From DATAXI01 sp963756185 (GTDB lineage: Bacteria > Verrucomicrobiota > Verrucomicrobiia > Chthoniobacterales > Chthoniobacteraceae), in contig CAVWMS010000001.1 in assembly GCA_963756185.1 (NCBI GenBank), positions 310,001-374,000 on the forward strand: a stretch of DNA of 64,000 nucleotides, in the 5' to 3' direction. Below the pieces are notes generated by a model, which was not told the DNA's origin, did not search any database, and worked only from the letters and a program-made list of their open reading frames with translations. The position numbers were made by a program, and so were the translations under genes. This document shows, piece after piece, positions 24,100 to 32,095 of this stretch (the first letter of the stretch is position 1; every line of letters begins with the position of its first letter).

Positions 24100-24216
24100 G
24101 AGCTTGCGCGCATTGCCTCTAGGGGCAAGTAGTAGAAAAGTTTATCAGCGCGTTTGCGCCCGCGCGGTTTCGCGTCTATTCTCGCGGCGTCCCGCCAGAA
24201 TCAGGCCCCCCTCCCC

Positions 24217-25806
24217 ATGTCCCATCTTTCCTTTATCGAACCGCTCGAAGACCGCATCGCTCCCGCGGGTCTCATCACCTCCTTCCGCTCGAATTCCATC
24301 AAGTACACCGACGTGGATGGCGACCTGGTGACGGTGAGTTTTTCGAAGAGCTTCATTTCGTCGGGGAATATCAACAACATCTTCACGCTGCAGGCGGGCG
24401 GCAGCGGCGCCATCCTGGAAAGCATCAACCTGACCGCGAGCACGCTCGGCTCGTTGACGGTGCTGCACAAGCTGGCCGGCATGAACATTTCCATCACGGC
24501 AAAGAAAGCGCCCGGCGGGACCGGGGACGGGCTGGTGAATGTAGGGTTGATCGACGCGGAGAATCTTTCCCTGGGCAGCGTGAAGGTGGGGGGCGACATC
24601 GAGGCGATCAGCGCGGGCAGCGCCTCAAAGAACGCGGTCAGTTCGCTGACGCTGGATAATTTCGGCGCGCCGGTGCTTTCCAGTCTGGGCGAGGCGGCGC
24701 CGAATGCGTCGCTTTCGAGCAACTTCAACGGCAACATTGCGAGGATGACCATCAGCGGGAACATTGACGGCGAATCGTTCAATGTCTCCGGCGGCATCGG
24801 CACGGCAACGATCAAGGGAAACGTCGAGGCGTACAACGGCAACGGTGGGAATTTCTTCCTCGGCGGCGGCATCACGAGCATGACCATCAAGGGCAATATG
24901 CAGGGCGGATCATCCCAGGACAGCGGGGAGATCAACGCCGTGGGTGGCATCGGCAAGCTGACCATTGGCGGAAACCTGGATGGCACCACGGGGACGAGCG
25001 GCGACAGCGGGGACATCATCACGCTGGGCGCAATCAAGACGATGACCGTTGGCGGGAACATCCTGGGCGGGCCGGCGGGCTATACGGGAGCGATTCTCGC
25101 GGGAGGAGCGATCGGGACGCTGACCGTCACGGGAAGCGTCGAAGGCACCACGGGGCCGTTTTCGGGGTCGATCATCGCGCACGACACCATCGGCACGCTG
25201 ACGGTGGGCGGCCTTGGCACGGACGCCGCGCCCGGGGCGGTGATCGGCGGCGGATCGCAGATCAAGACGATGCTGGTGAAGGGCAGCATCATCGGCACTG
25301 CCGCGAGCCCGGTGATTATTTCGGCGGAGGGCTTGCAGACGTTGAAGGCGGACGTGGCGATCGGGAGCTTTACCGTTGACGGAAACATGACTTATGGCGC
25401 GCTGCTGGCGGGCTATTACCAATCGGACCTCGGCGCCGGCACCACGACGCCGAGCAATCCGACCGCCCAGATAGGAGCGGTTGTCGTGAAGGGAAATTTT
25501 ACGGCGAGCGACCTGCTTGCCGGAGTGGAAAATGATGGAAGCGATTCCACCAACGGCACGCCGTTCGCCTTTGGGGACACGGAGAATGTGGCGATATCGA
25601 ATCCCAGCGGGCCGTCGACGATCGAAGCAAGCATCGCGAGCATTGTCATCGGCGGGACGGCGGCGGGAGATAGTAATATGAGCGCGGCATACGAGATAGT
25701 GGCGAATACGATTGGCTCGCTGAAGTTGGGTGGAGTCACGGAATCGCTGTCGAGTCTCCCGTTGTCGCTGGGGACAAACCTCACGGTGAACGAGGTTCCG
25801 GCCTAG
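24217..25806 (+). CDS. Repetitive surface protein with EPLEDRIAPAG N-terminal motif
   Basis: Starting at ATG 24217 (MSHLSFIEPLEDRIAPAG) the 529-residue product carries an N-terminal motif like the LEPR-type signature of Planctomycetes/Verrucomicrobia surface proteins. The rest is a run of about 20 short repeats of the type GNIDG..., TMTVGGNILGG, TLTVTGSVEGT, which fits a beta-helix or beta-roll built from repeated strands. It has almost no cysteine and few aromatic residues. It is probably displayed on or secreted from the cell. The earlier ATG at 24154 is rejected because the motif is normally at the N-terminus. Confidence 0.75.
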   Translation: MSHLSFIEPLEDRIAPAGLITSFRSNSIKYTDVDGDLVTVSFSKSFISSGNINNIFTLQAGGSGAILESINLTASTLGSLTVLHKLAGMNISITAKKAPGGTGDGLVNVGLIDAENLSLGSVKVGGDIEAISAGSASKNAVSSLTLDNFGAPVLSSLGEAAPNASLSSNFNGNIARMTISGNIDGESFNVSGGIGTATIKGNVEAYNGNGGNFFLGGGITSMTIKGNMQGGSSQDSGEINAVGGIGKLTIGGNLDGTTGTSGDSGDIITLGAIKTMTVGGNILGGPAGYTGAILAGGAIGTLTVTGSVEGTTGPFSGSIIAHDTIGTLTVGGLGTDAAPGAVIGGGSQIKTMLVKGSIIGTAASPVIISAEGLQTLKADVAIGSFTVDGNMTYGALLAGYYQSDLGAGTTTPSNPTAQIGAVVVKGNFTASDLLAGVENDGSDSTNGTPFAFGDTENVAISNPSGPSTIEASIASIVIGGTAAGDSNMSAAYEIVANTIGSLKLGGVTESLSSLPLSLGTNLTVNEVPA

Positions 25807-25819
25807 GCGCTGACCGAAA

Positions 25820-26272
25820 TCAGTTTTCTCCCTTCAAGCGGGTGACCGCGGTGGCGTCGCGGGTGAGAGTGATTTCCGGTTTGCCGTCGCCGAGGACCAC
25901 CTCGACCACATCGATGCGCACCGGGATGTCGGGATTGCCCAGCAGCCGCAGCCAGGCTTGCGCGCCGCGCATCACCGCTTCCTCCTTGTCCGCATCGACG
26001 GCGTCGGCGGGACGTCCGGGGCCGCCGGGGGTGCGCGTCTTTACCTCGACGAAGACGAGCGTTTTCTTTTCGCGGCAGACGAGATCGATTTCGCCGCCGC
26101 GCGGCGGGCGGAAGTTGCGATGCAGCACCTTGTAGCCGCGCCGGCGCAGGTAACGCGCGGCCAGCCGCTCGCCGATGCGGCCGAGCCGCAGGTGCTCCGG
26201 TTCAGTCGCCGAGGCCGAGGAGCTGCTCGGCGACCGGGAGAAAAGTTTTGCGATGAATCGGGCAGGGGCCAT
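25820..26272 (-). CDS. yraN: YraN/UPF0102 family endonuclease-like protein
   Basis: The core LRLGRIGERLAARYLRRRGY followed by GEIDLV and VFVEVKTRT is the YraN signature, a restriction-endonuclease-like fold with Glu, Asp and E-x-K at the active site. Function in cells is unclear, although YraN genes commonly sit beside rnhB as here. ATG 26272 gives about 150 residues with a 71-base overlap with rnhB. The open frame reaches 26350 but that would deepen the overlap. A shorter non-ATG start near 26191 is also possible. Confidence 0.85.
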   Translation of the reverse strand: MAPARFIAKLFSRSPSSSSASATEPEHLRLGRIGERLAARYLRRRGYKVLHRNFRPPRGGEIDLVCREKKTLVFVEVKTRTPGGPGRPADAVDADKEEAVMRGAQAWLRLLGNPDIPVRIDVVEVVLGDGKPEITLTRDATAVTRLKGEN

Positions 26273-26825
26273 GGATTCGCAGGCGCTCGATGTGAAGTTC
26301 TGTCGCGTAGCCTTTGTGCCGCGCGAAGCCGTAGGAGGGATATTGGGCATCCATGCGCACCATGATGCGGTCGCGCGTCACCTTTGCCAGGATGCTGGCG
26401 GCGGCGATGCTCTTGCTTTGCGCGTCGCCTTTGACCAGCGCGGTGTGCGGCACGGGAAACGGGCGCACCGGGCGGCCATCGATCAGCGCGTGCTCGGGCT
26501 GCGTGGCGAGGGCCTGCACGGCGCGGCGCATTGCCTCGTGCGAGGCGCGGTGGATGTTGAAGCGGTCGATTTCGTCGTGCTCGGCCGCGGCAACGGCCCA
26601 GCAGACATCGGCGCGCGCGGTGAGCGCGGCGTAAATTTCCTCGCGCAACTGGGGCGTCAGTTTCTTCGAGTCGTCGATTGCCCCGTTGCGGAAGCCCTCG
26701 GGCAGGATGACGGCCGCGGCGACCACCGGTCCGGCCAGCGGCCCGCGTCCAACCTCGTCAATGCCGGCGATGCATCGCACCCCCATTTTGCGCAGCGCAT
26801 TCTCATGCTTGAACGTGCAGCGCAT
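26202..26825 (-). CDS. rnhB: Ribonuclease HII
   Basis: RNase HII removes ribonucleotides from DNA and RNA primers from RNA-DNA hybrids. The 207-residue protein begins its catalytic domain with IAGIDEVGRGPLAGPVVAAA (Asp-Glu pair near residue 23), contains DDSKKL, DGR and KGDAQSKSIAAASILAKV, and has the typical C-terminal part HKGYATELH. Length is normal. It is in the order rplS-rnhB-yraN, the common arrangement, and only 18 bases separate it from rplS. Confidence 0.97.
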   Translation of the reverse strand: MRCTFKHENALRKMGVRCIAGIDEVGRGPLAGPVVAAAVILPEGFRNGAIDDSKKLTPQLREEIYAALTARADVCWAVAAAEHDEIDRFNIHRASHEAMRRAVQALATQPEHALIDGRPVRPFPVPHTALVKGDAQSKSIAAASILAKVTRDRIMVRMDAQYPSYGFARHKGYATELHIERLRIHGPCPIHRKTFLPVAEQLLGLGD

Positions 26826-26843
26826 GGGGGGGAGGGGATGGTT

Positions 26844-27182
26844 TTATTCGCGAACGGCCATCGCCTGCTTGCCCTTGCGGCCGCGCAGGTAGTTGAGCTT
26901 TGCGCGCCGGGCGGTGCCGGGCGTCTCGACCTCGATGCGCGCGATGCGGGGCGAATGCACCGGGAACACGCGCTCGACGCCCTCGCCGTAGGAGATGCGG
27001 CGGACGGTGAAGTTCGCGTTCAGGCCGGTGCCCTTGCGCCCGATGACGATGCCGGTGAAAATCTGGATGCGCTCCTTGTCCCCTTCGATCACGCGGGTGT
27101 GGACGCGGACGCTGTCACCCACCTTGAACGGGGTGACTTCGTTTTTGAGTTGTTCCTTCTGAATGGTGTCGATGAGGTTCAT
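26844..27182 (-). CDS. rplS: 50S ribosomal protein L19
   Basis: The 112-residue sequence matches L19 along its length (FKVGDSVRVHTRVIEGDKER, then GRKGTGLNANFTVRRISYGE and VFPVHSPRIARIEV). L19 sits at the 30S-50S interface. On the coding strand GGGAGGGA precedes the ATG, a strong ribosome binding site. It heads the rplS-rnhB-yraN block; the usual upstream trmD is not within sight. Confidence 0.98.
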   Translation of the reverse strand: MNLIDTIQKEQLKNEVTPFKVGDSVRVHTRVIEGDKERIQIFTGIVIGRKGTGLNANFTVRRISYGEGVERVFPVHSPRIARIEVETPGTARRAKLNYLRGRKGKQAMAVRE

Positions 27183-27270
27183 AATGTGCGTTCCCTCCCT
27201 GGGAAAAAAGAGCCGTAACTCTTAACCGATTTTGGGTGAGTGGCAAATGATATTATGGGGGTAGGATTTT

Positions 27271-27300
27271 AAATTCGAAATTCGAAATTCGGAATTCGAA
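27271..27300. repeat. AAATTCGAAATTCG-type tandem repeat
   Basis: Short reiterated AAATTCG/GAATTCG units occupy this stretch just downstream of the NUDIX gene. The complementary pattern (ATTTCGGA/ATTTCGAA) lies on the other side of that gene at 28018-28105, so the gene is bracketed by repeats that could pair. Confidence 0.7.
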
Positions 27301-27339
27301 GGGGATCAGGAAGCCTTTGCCGGTCCGATAGTTGCGGCG

Positions 27340-27978
27340 TCAGTCGAAATCGGTGGGCCAGTCCGGGTGGCGCAGGTGCTCGAAGCAGCGGCGGATCTGG
27401 CCGGCGACTACGCGGCCGAGGGAGAGGGGCGGGATGCGGTCCTCGGGGAAGAAGGCGACTTCCAGGGTCTCGATGCTGGGGCGGGGTTCGCCGGACTCGA
27501 TCTCGCACCGGAAGAAAAGCTTGTAAACGTAAAGCGGGTTCGGCGGCACGTGGCCGTGTTTCGCCCGGTCGTAAACGGCGAGCACTTTCACCGCGCGCGT
27601 CTGGAAGCCGGCCTCCTCGAAGACTTCGCGCGTCACGGATTGAGAGGGGGGTTCGTTGGGATCTGCCCAGCCGCCGGGGAGGGTCCAGAGGCCGTCGTGC
27701 GCCTCGCGGACCATGAGGATTTGGTTGTCGCGGAAGACCACGCCGCGCACGTCGATCTTGGGTGTGGCGTAGCCGGCCTGATCGGCAAACATTCCCGAGA
27801 TGACTTCGAGCGGCTCGCCGGAGCCGGCGGCCATGATGCGCGCGGCGATGTCGCGTATCTGTTCGAAGCGCTGCCTGTCGTAGGGATCCTTCGAAAAATG
27901 CAGCCCGTTTTGCGCGATGGCCTGCAACTGGCGCGACCACTCGAGCCACGCCGGCTGGGAATTGGAATCGGATGCCAT
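27340..27978 (-). CDS. NUDIX hydrolase with N-terminal Nudix_N domain
   Basis: From ATG 27978 (MASDSNSQPAWLEWS) the 212-residue protein has a helical N-terminal domain (LQAIAQNGLHFSKDPYDRQR) like that of ADP-ribose/nucleotide-sugar pyrophosphatases, then a Nudix fold. The Nudix box G-x5-E-x7-REVFEEAG is visible (GGWADPNEPPSQSV then TREVFEEAGF, near residues 105-127). It hydrolyses a nucleoside diphosphate linked to another moiety, probably ADP-ribose or an ADP-sugar. The ATG at 28014 is an alternative. It lies between two AT-rich repeat tracts and has no obvious operon partner. Confidence 0.9.
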   Translation of the reverse strand: MASDSNSQPAWLEWSRQLQAIAQNGLHFSKDPYDRQRFEQIRDIAARIMAAGSGEPLEVISGMFADQAGYATPKIDVRGVVFRDNQILMVREAHDGLWTLPGGWADPNEPPSQSVTREVFEEAGFQTRAVKVLAVYDRAKHGHVPPNPLYVYKLFFRCEIESGEPRPSIETLEVAFFPEDRIPPLSLGRVVAGQIRRCFEHLRHPDWPTDFD

Positions 27979-28017
27979 GGCCCTTAGTAAACTGGTGCGC
28001 GCCCCGCGCGCCAAACC

Positions 28018-28105
28018 TTTCGAATTTCGGATTTCGAATTTCGGATTTCGGATTTCGGATTTCGGATTTCGGATTTCGAATTTCGAATTTCGAATTTCGA
28101 ATTTT
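28018..28105. repeat. ATTTCGGA / ATTTCGAA tandem repeat tract
   Basis: About eleven units of the 8-mer ATTTCGGA or ATTTCGAA run head to tail. If translated they give the KSEIRNPKSEIRNPK peptide pattern that appears in many predicted verrucomicrobial and planctomycete proteins, which argues that such frames are non-coding repeats. The tract abuts the NUDIX start and the end of the membrane-protein gene. Confidence 0.85.
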
Positions 28106-29149
28106 AGCCGGCGGCCCGTTCCCCATCCCGCTTCAAATACTTTCTAATAAACAGCATGTATCCCAAAAATATCACGAGCCAAAACGCGCAAACCACCTCG
28201 AGGTTCCCCGAGGTTACGAAGTTGAATTTCTGCATTAGCGCCAATTGCTGGTCGCTGTAGCCCGCCAACCGATACATTTCCATAAAGTCATGCCGGGCGA
28301 AGGTCATCACTCCCGAGGCCGTCATTATGACGAACAGGATGACAGCCATCCACCAGCCGCGCCACTCGAGCCTGTAGAGGGACCACGCCGCAATGACGAA
28401 TAGAAGCGCCAGGATTCCCTGGAGAGCCATGCCCGTCCCACCTTTCATGAAAACTCCAAAGAAAGGAATCACGCCGTGAAACATCGGGCTGACGGCAAGC
28501 AAGGATACGGCGGAAAACAGCAGCCAGAGACTCAAGCCCAGCACCGGAAGGGGCAGCGGTCGGTCCAGCGTGTCACCGGATCGCGGGCCTCGACCGTGGC
28601 CTTCACGTTGCGGCCGCTGTAGAACAGCGTCCAGATCAACGGCAGGATGACAAAGCCGATTCCGAGCGTGAGGCCCATGCCCACCTCCATGGATATGGCG
28701 ATCTGCTCCTGTGGCAGCGACTGGCCGGACGGTTGACTCGCCATCGTGCTGGCCATGCTGGCCACGATCCGGGGCATCAAAAACACCATGAACGCGCAGG
28801 TCCAGACTCCCACGATCAGCCAGCTCCATGAGAATATTGCCATCAAGGCCCGCGCCCATCGTTTGGCCATGACCGAACCGAAGCCCAGCCACGCCAATGC
28901 AATCGCCACGACGCCGTAGATGATCACGTCCATCAGAATTGCCGATTGAGGCGGCGCCACAGCCCCCGGCGGCTGCTTCAGGTGCCCGACGAGCAGCATC
29001 GAGAGGCTCATCAATGCGGCAATCGCCCCCAGCAGCATCGTCGCGATGCCGATGGCTATGAGGCAGCCCGACCGGTCTTTATATGAGGGGGTCGGATTGG
29101 GCGGGAGCGGCGGTGGCGGCGGCGGCGGTGGAGGAGGAACACCATTCAT
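28104..29149 (-). pseudogene. Multi-pass membrane protein with poly-proline N-terminus, one frameshift
   Basis: The N-terminus (MNGV followed by ten prolines) leads to several membrane helices (IAIGIATMLLGAIAALMSLS, LMDVIIYGVVAIALAWLGFG and others). Near 28551-28566 the frame breaks after VTRWTDR. The continuation PLPVLGLSLWLLFSAVSL and four more helices lie in another frame down to 28104. One missing base would join them into about 348 residues with seven or eight helices. No family is recognised. The intact halves favour a sequencing indel. Confidence 0.55.
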
Positions 29150-29222
29150 GGAAGCGGGGGAACCGGGCCAAGGCTCCCCGGTTCGCGCGCATGATGCAAG
29201 ACCTTCCTCCGGCCCTGACGCG

Positions 29223-30614
29223 TCAGCTCGCCTTGTCCAGCGCCGCCTGGATCATCCGTTCCCGCTCGGCGGGGATGAGCCATTTTTTGCGGATGCTTTC
29301 GGAGAGGGTCAGCAATGGATCAAAGTAGAGGAACTTCACGCCGGGCTTCACCGCGGGGCTGGTGAAGACGGCGATGCCGTGCTCGCGGTCGTAATGCTCG
29401 AAGGAGTGCGCGTCGCGCTTGCCGCCGCCGCCCATGGTATCGACCACGAACGAAGGCGTGTTGAATCCCGCGGTCGAACCACGCACGTGCTTCTCGATTT
29501 CCAGCCCGGACGCGAGCGAGGTGCGCAAATCCTCGACGCCCGGCACCATGTCATGGAAGAAGACATAGTAGGGATGGATGTTCACGTGGCTGAGCCGGCG
29601 GATGAGCAGGCGCATCGTTTCCGGGTCGGCGTTGACGCCGTGCTGCAGCACTGTCTGGCAGCGGATGAAAACGCCATGCTCGGCGAGGCGGTCGGTCGCG
29701 CGCCGGGTGACCGCGGTGATCTCGCGCGGATGATTGAAATGCGTGTGCACAACCACGTCCTTGTGCAGCTTGCGACCGAGCGCGACGACGGATGTCAGCG
29801 CGCCGACCCATGCGTGGTCGGTGAGTATCTTTTGCGGCATCACGGCGAGGCCCTTGGTCGCGTACCGGATGCGGCGGATGTTCGGCATCGCCAGCAGGCG
29901 CTCGCCGATGAGGCGGATATGTTCGGCCTTTAAGTTATAAGTATCTCCGCCGCTGATGACGATGTCCTCGAGCTCGGGCCGCGACTCGATGTAAGCAAAC
30001 GCCTTCTCCCAGCGCGCCAGGCCCGGCGCGAGCTTCAACTTATCGACCGTCTGAGTGTCTCCGCCGATCGCGTAGCTGCGCGTGCAGAACCGGCAATAGA
30101 CCGGGCAGGAATTGAGCGGCAGAAAGAGCGCCTTGTCGCGGTAGCGATGCGTGAGCCCTGGGACCGGCGAGTCGGTTTGCTCGCCCAGCGAATCGAGCCG
30201 GAGGCCGGGATGGTCCGGCTGCTGGCGCGATGCGAGCGGCATGAATTGCATGCGGATCGGGTCGTCGTCGGGGTCGCTCCAATCGATGAGCGAAAGCAGG
30301 TAGGGCGAAATCCGCAGGGCCATGGGCGCGCGCAGCAATCCATCCGAGAGATCCTTGAAAAAGCTGTCGGGGACAAGATGGCCGAGGGTCTCCCGAAGCT
30401 GTTGCACGTTGGTCACCGAGTGGCGCGCCTGGAATGTGTGGGTGTGAAATTCGGCAGCCGAAACGTGCGAGAAAGCCGGGATCGCGCGCCAGAAATCATC
30501 GTCGCGCAATTCCCGGTGCTCGAGCTCCGCGGAGGCGGGACCCGGGCAGGTGAAGGATGGGGGATCGACGTGCTGTGTATCGGTGAGGCCGAGGGTGGTT
30601 GCGAGGTCGTGCAT
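29223..30614 (-). CDS. kamA: Lysine 2,3-aminomutase family radical SAM enzyme
   Basis: KamA enzymes interconvert alpha- and beta-lysine with SAM, a [4Fe-4S] cluster and PLP. The 463-residue protein has LFLPLNSCPVYCRFCTRSYA (CxxxCxxC near residue 169), the barrel segments DIVISGGDTYNL and THFNHPREIT, and a C-terminal STAGFNTPSFVVDTMGGGG region, where the PLP pocket lies. It is longer than the EpmB subgroup (about 340), so KamA or a related aminomutase fits better. It stands alone without epmA or lysine-pathway genes. A GC-rich hairpin (29160-29184) lies just downstream without a T-run. Confidence 0.85.
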   Translation of the reverse strand: MHDLATTLGLTDTQHVDPPSFTCPGPASAELEHRELRDDDFWRAIPAFSHVSAAEFHTHTFQARHSVTNVQQLRETLGHLVPDSFFKDLSDGLLRAPMALRISPYLLSLIDWSDPDDDPIRMQFMPLASRQQPDHPGLRLDSLGEQTDSPVPGLTHRYRDKALFLPLNSCPVYCRFCTRSYAIGGDTQTVDKLKLAPGLARWEKAFAYIESRPELEDIVISGGDTYNLKAEHIRLIGERLLAMPNIRRIRYATKGLAVMPQKILTDHAWVGALTSVVALGRKLHKDVVVHTHFNHPREITAVTRRATDRLAEHGVFIRCQTVLQHGVNADPETMRLLIRRLSHVNIHPYYVFFHDMVPGVEDLRTSLASGLEIEKHVRGSTAGFNTPSFVVDTMGGGGKRDAHSFEHYDREHGIAVFTSPAVKPGVKFLYFDPLLTLSESIRKKWLIPAERERMIQAALDKAS

Positions 30615-30657
30615 AAAGGGAGTAGGACTCTAGTAAAGGGTCTTGTAAAAAGCCAGA

Positions 30658-30753
30658 TCAGCGATTGACCGCCCCGCTGCGGCAATCGGGCATGCCCATG
30701 CAGCCCAGGCCCAGCGCGGAGAATGTCAGCTTTCCCAGGGCGCGTATCTTCAC
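30658..30753 (-). pseudogene. Aldo/keto reductase N-terminal remnant
   Basis: A 31-codon frame starting GTG reads KIRALGKLTFSALGLGCMGM, very close to the first strand and helix of aldo/keto reductases (consensus GxLxVSxLGLGCMGMS), then stops. The start overlaps the stop of the DUF5069 gene in GTGA. The rest of the barrel is absent. Most likely it is what remains after a deletion; a functional 31-residue peptide is less likely. Confidence 0.5.
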
Positions 30754-31193
30754 GCCTTGCCTCCGAAGCTTACATAGTCATCCAGGTCCAGCATGTCGAA
30801 CCAGGTGACGATATCCTCGCGGGCCGGCCCATTCTTCGAGTGAATCTCGTTGAAAAAGCCGCGCGATTCAACGTCCGCCGGGGCGCGCCGCTCGGCGAAA
30901 CGGGACCAGGCGTCGATGGCCGGCTCGCTCGGCTTGTTCTTCGAGTTTTCCTGGATCCACTTGAGGATTTCGCCGTCGCCCTTGCCCTCGGCCAATTGTT
31001 CCTTGAGGGCCTCGGGATCGATGCCGGCAAAATCGAGGAAGCGCTGGTCGAGCGGGCAGGCGAATTTGTACTCGCCATGGGTGCCGGCAATGGTGGCGCG
31101 GCCTTTGTCGAGCATCCTGGGGAGGATGACGTAACCGCCGAGGCGGCAGCGGGGGCTGCGCGGGGGATGTTGGATGAGGTCGGAAGGGTTCAT
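30750..31193 (-). CDS. DUF5069 family protein
   Basis: The 147-residue protein contains ILPRMLDKGRATIAGTHGEY, then KFACPLDQRFLDFAGIDPEA, the pattern of DUF5069, a family common in Verrucomicrobia and of unknown function. The C-terminal part (WSRFAERRAPADVESRGFFN) is also family-like. It is a soluble, helical protein. The gene ends in an overlap with a 31-codon aldo/keto reductase-like remnant. Confidence 0.8.
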   Translation of the reverse strand: MNPSDLIQHPPRSPRCRLGGYVILPRMLDKGRATIAGTHGEYKFACPLDQRFLDFAGIDPEALKEQLAEGKGDGEILKWIQENSKNKPSEPAIDAWSRFAERRAPADVESRGFFNEIHSKNGPAREDIVTWFDMLDLDDYVSFGGKA

Positions 31194-31275
31194 GATAGGA
31201 TGGGGGAGGATAATTGACCGGTCGTCTATTCCTCGTCAATCCTTCTTTTTGCCCCCCGCGCTTTTTCTTCCGCTT

Positions 31276-31926
31276 TCAATTTGACCCTAATTTCGCTCCA
31301 CGCCGTCCAACCGGACGGGTCGATTGCGCCCGCTTGCGCACGCCGAGCAAATCCATTATGCCGATGCGCGCATCCTTGAGGACATCCAGGCTGTTGAGAA
31401 TCCGCGCCTGCGTGAGCGCCCCCTGGACCAGCGCATAGACGCAACGGGCCTTCACCCGCGCATCGGGCGCCACAATCGATCCCTCGCCATGCGCGTCGCG
31501 GATCGCGGTCTCGAAGTATTTCAATTGCCTGGCGAGGATTTCCTGCACCTTCGCGCGGATGGCCGGGTCCTGGGTGCTGACCTCGCAGCCGAGGCTCAGC
31601 AAGGGGCAGCCAAGCACGCAGCCGCAGGTTTCATAGGCCTTCGCCTGCCGGTCGAAGAGGTAATCGAAATAATTGCGCAGCCGCTCGAGCGGGGGCGCCT
31701 GGGGGGAGAACATCTCGTCGAGGCGGGCCCGCTTTGCCTGCCAGTCGGCCTCGATCGCCTCGGTGGCCAGGATCGATTTGGATTCGAAGAAATGATAGAA
31801 GCTCCCCTTGCGGACTTCGGCCTTCTCGCAGATGGCGTCGACGGAGGTGCCCCCGTAGCTGTTTTCCCAGATGAGGGTGCGGGCGGCGTCCATGAGGCGG
31901 AATCTGGCGTCACTGACCCTGGGCAT
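31276..31926 (-). CDS. TetR/AcrR family repressor
   Basis: The N-terminal 50 residues form the TetR helix-turn-helix (RFRLMDAARTLIWENSYGGT, then AICEKAEVRKGSFYHFFESK). The C-terminal domain (residues 60-190) is a ligand-binding helical bundle of the TetR_C type. Such repressors commonly sense a drug or metabolite and control a divergent efflux operon. Here the RND permease starts 169 bases away on the other strand. TACT/AGTA half-sites at about 31947-31964 are a weak candidate operator. Confidence 0.9.
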   Translation of the reverse strand: MPRVSDARFRLMDAARTLIWENSYGGTSVDAICEKAEVRKGSFYHFFESKSILATEAIEADWQAKRARLDEMFSPQAPPLERLRNYFDYLFDRQAKAYETCGCVLGCPLLSLGCEVSTQDPAIRAKVQEILARQLKYFETAIRDAHGEGSIVAPDARVKARCVYALVQGALTQARILNSLDVLKDARIGIMDLLGVRKRAQSTRPVGRRGAKLGSN

Positions 31927-32095
31927 GGTGTCAGGATGACAGAGTTTACTGAATGGTCAAGTATGAAGCTTGATATATCGGGTAGTGAAAAAAATTGGTT
32001 GACTTATGTTTTGTGGAAACGACCGTTTGAATCTGTCGGCCATGACCTTGACTTTCCAATCCCGCATTTGATGAGGCCCGCTCCATAATACGGCC

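Noticed and set aside
24033..24120. Frames 24017-24331 plus and 24145-24468 minus as separate genes
   Set aside because: They are short, overlap the better-supported secreted-protein and surface-protein frames, and have no domain.
25958..27218. Plus-strand frames over yraN, rnhB and rplS
   Set aside because: They are antisense to three well-recognised genes and lack domain signal.
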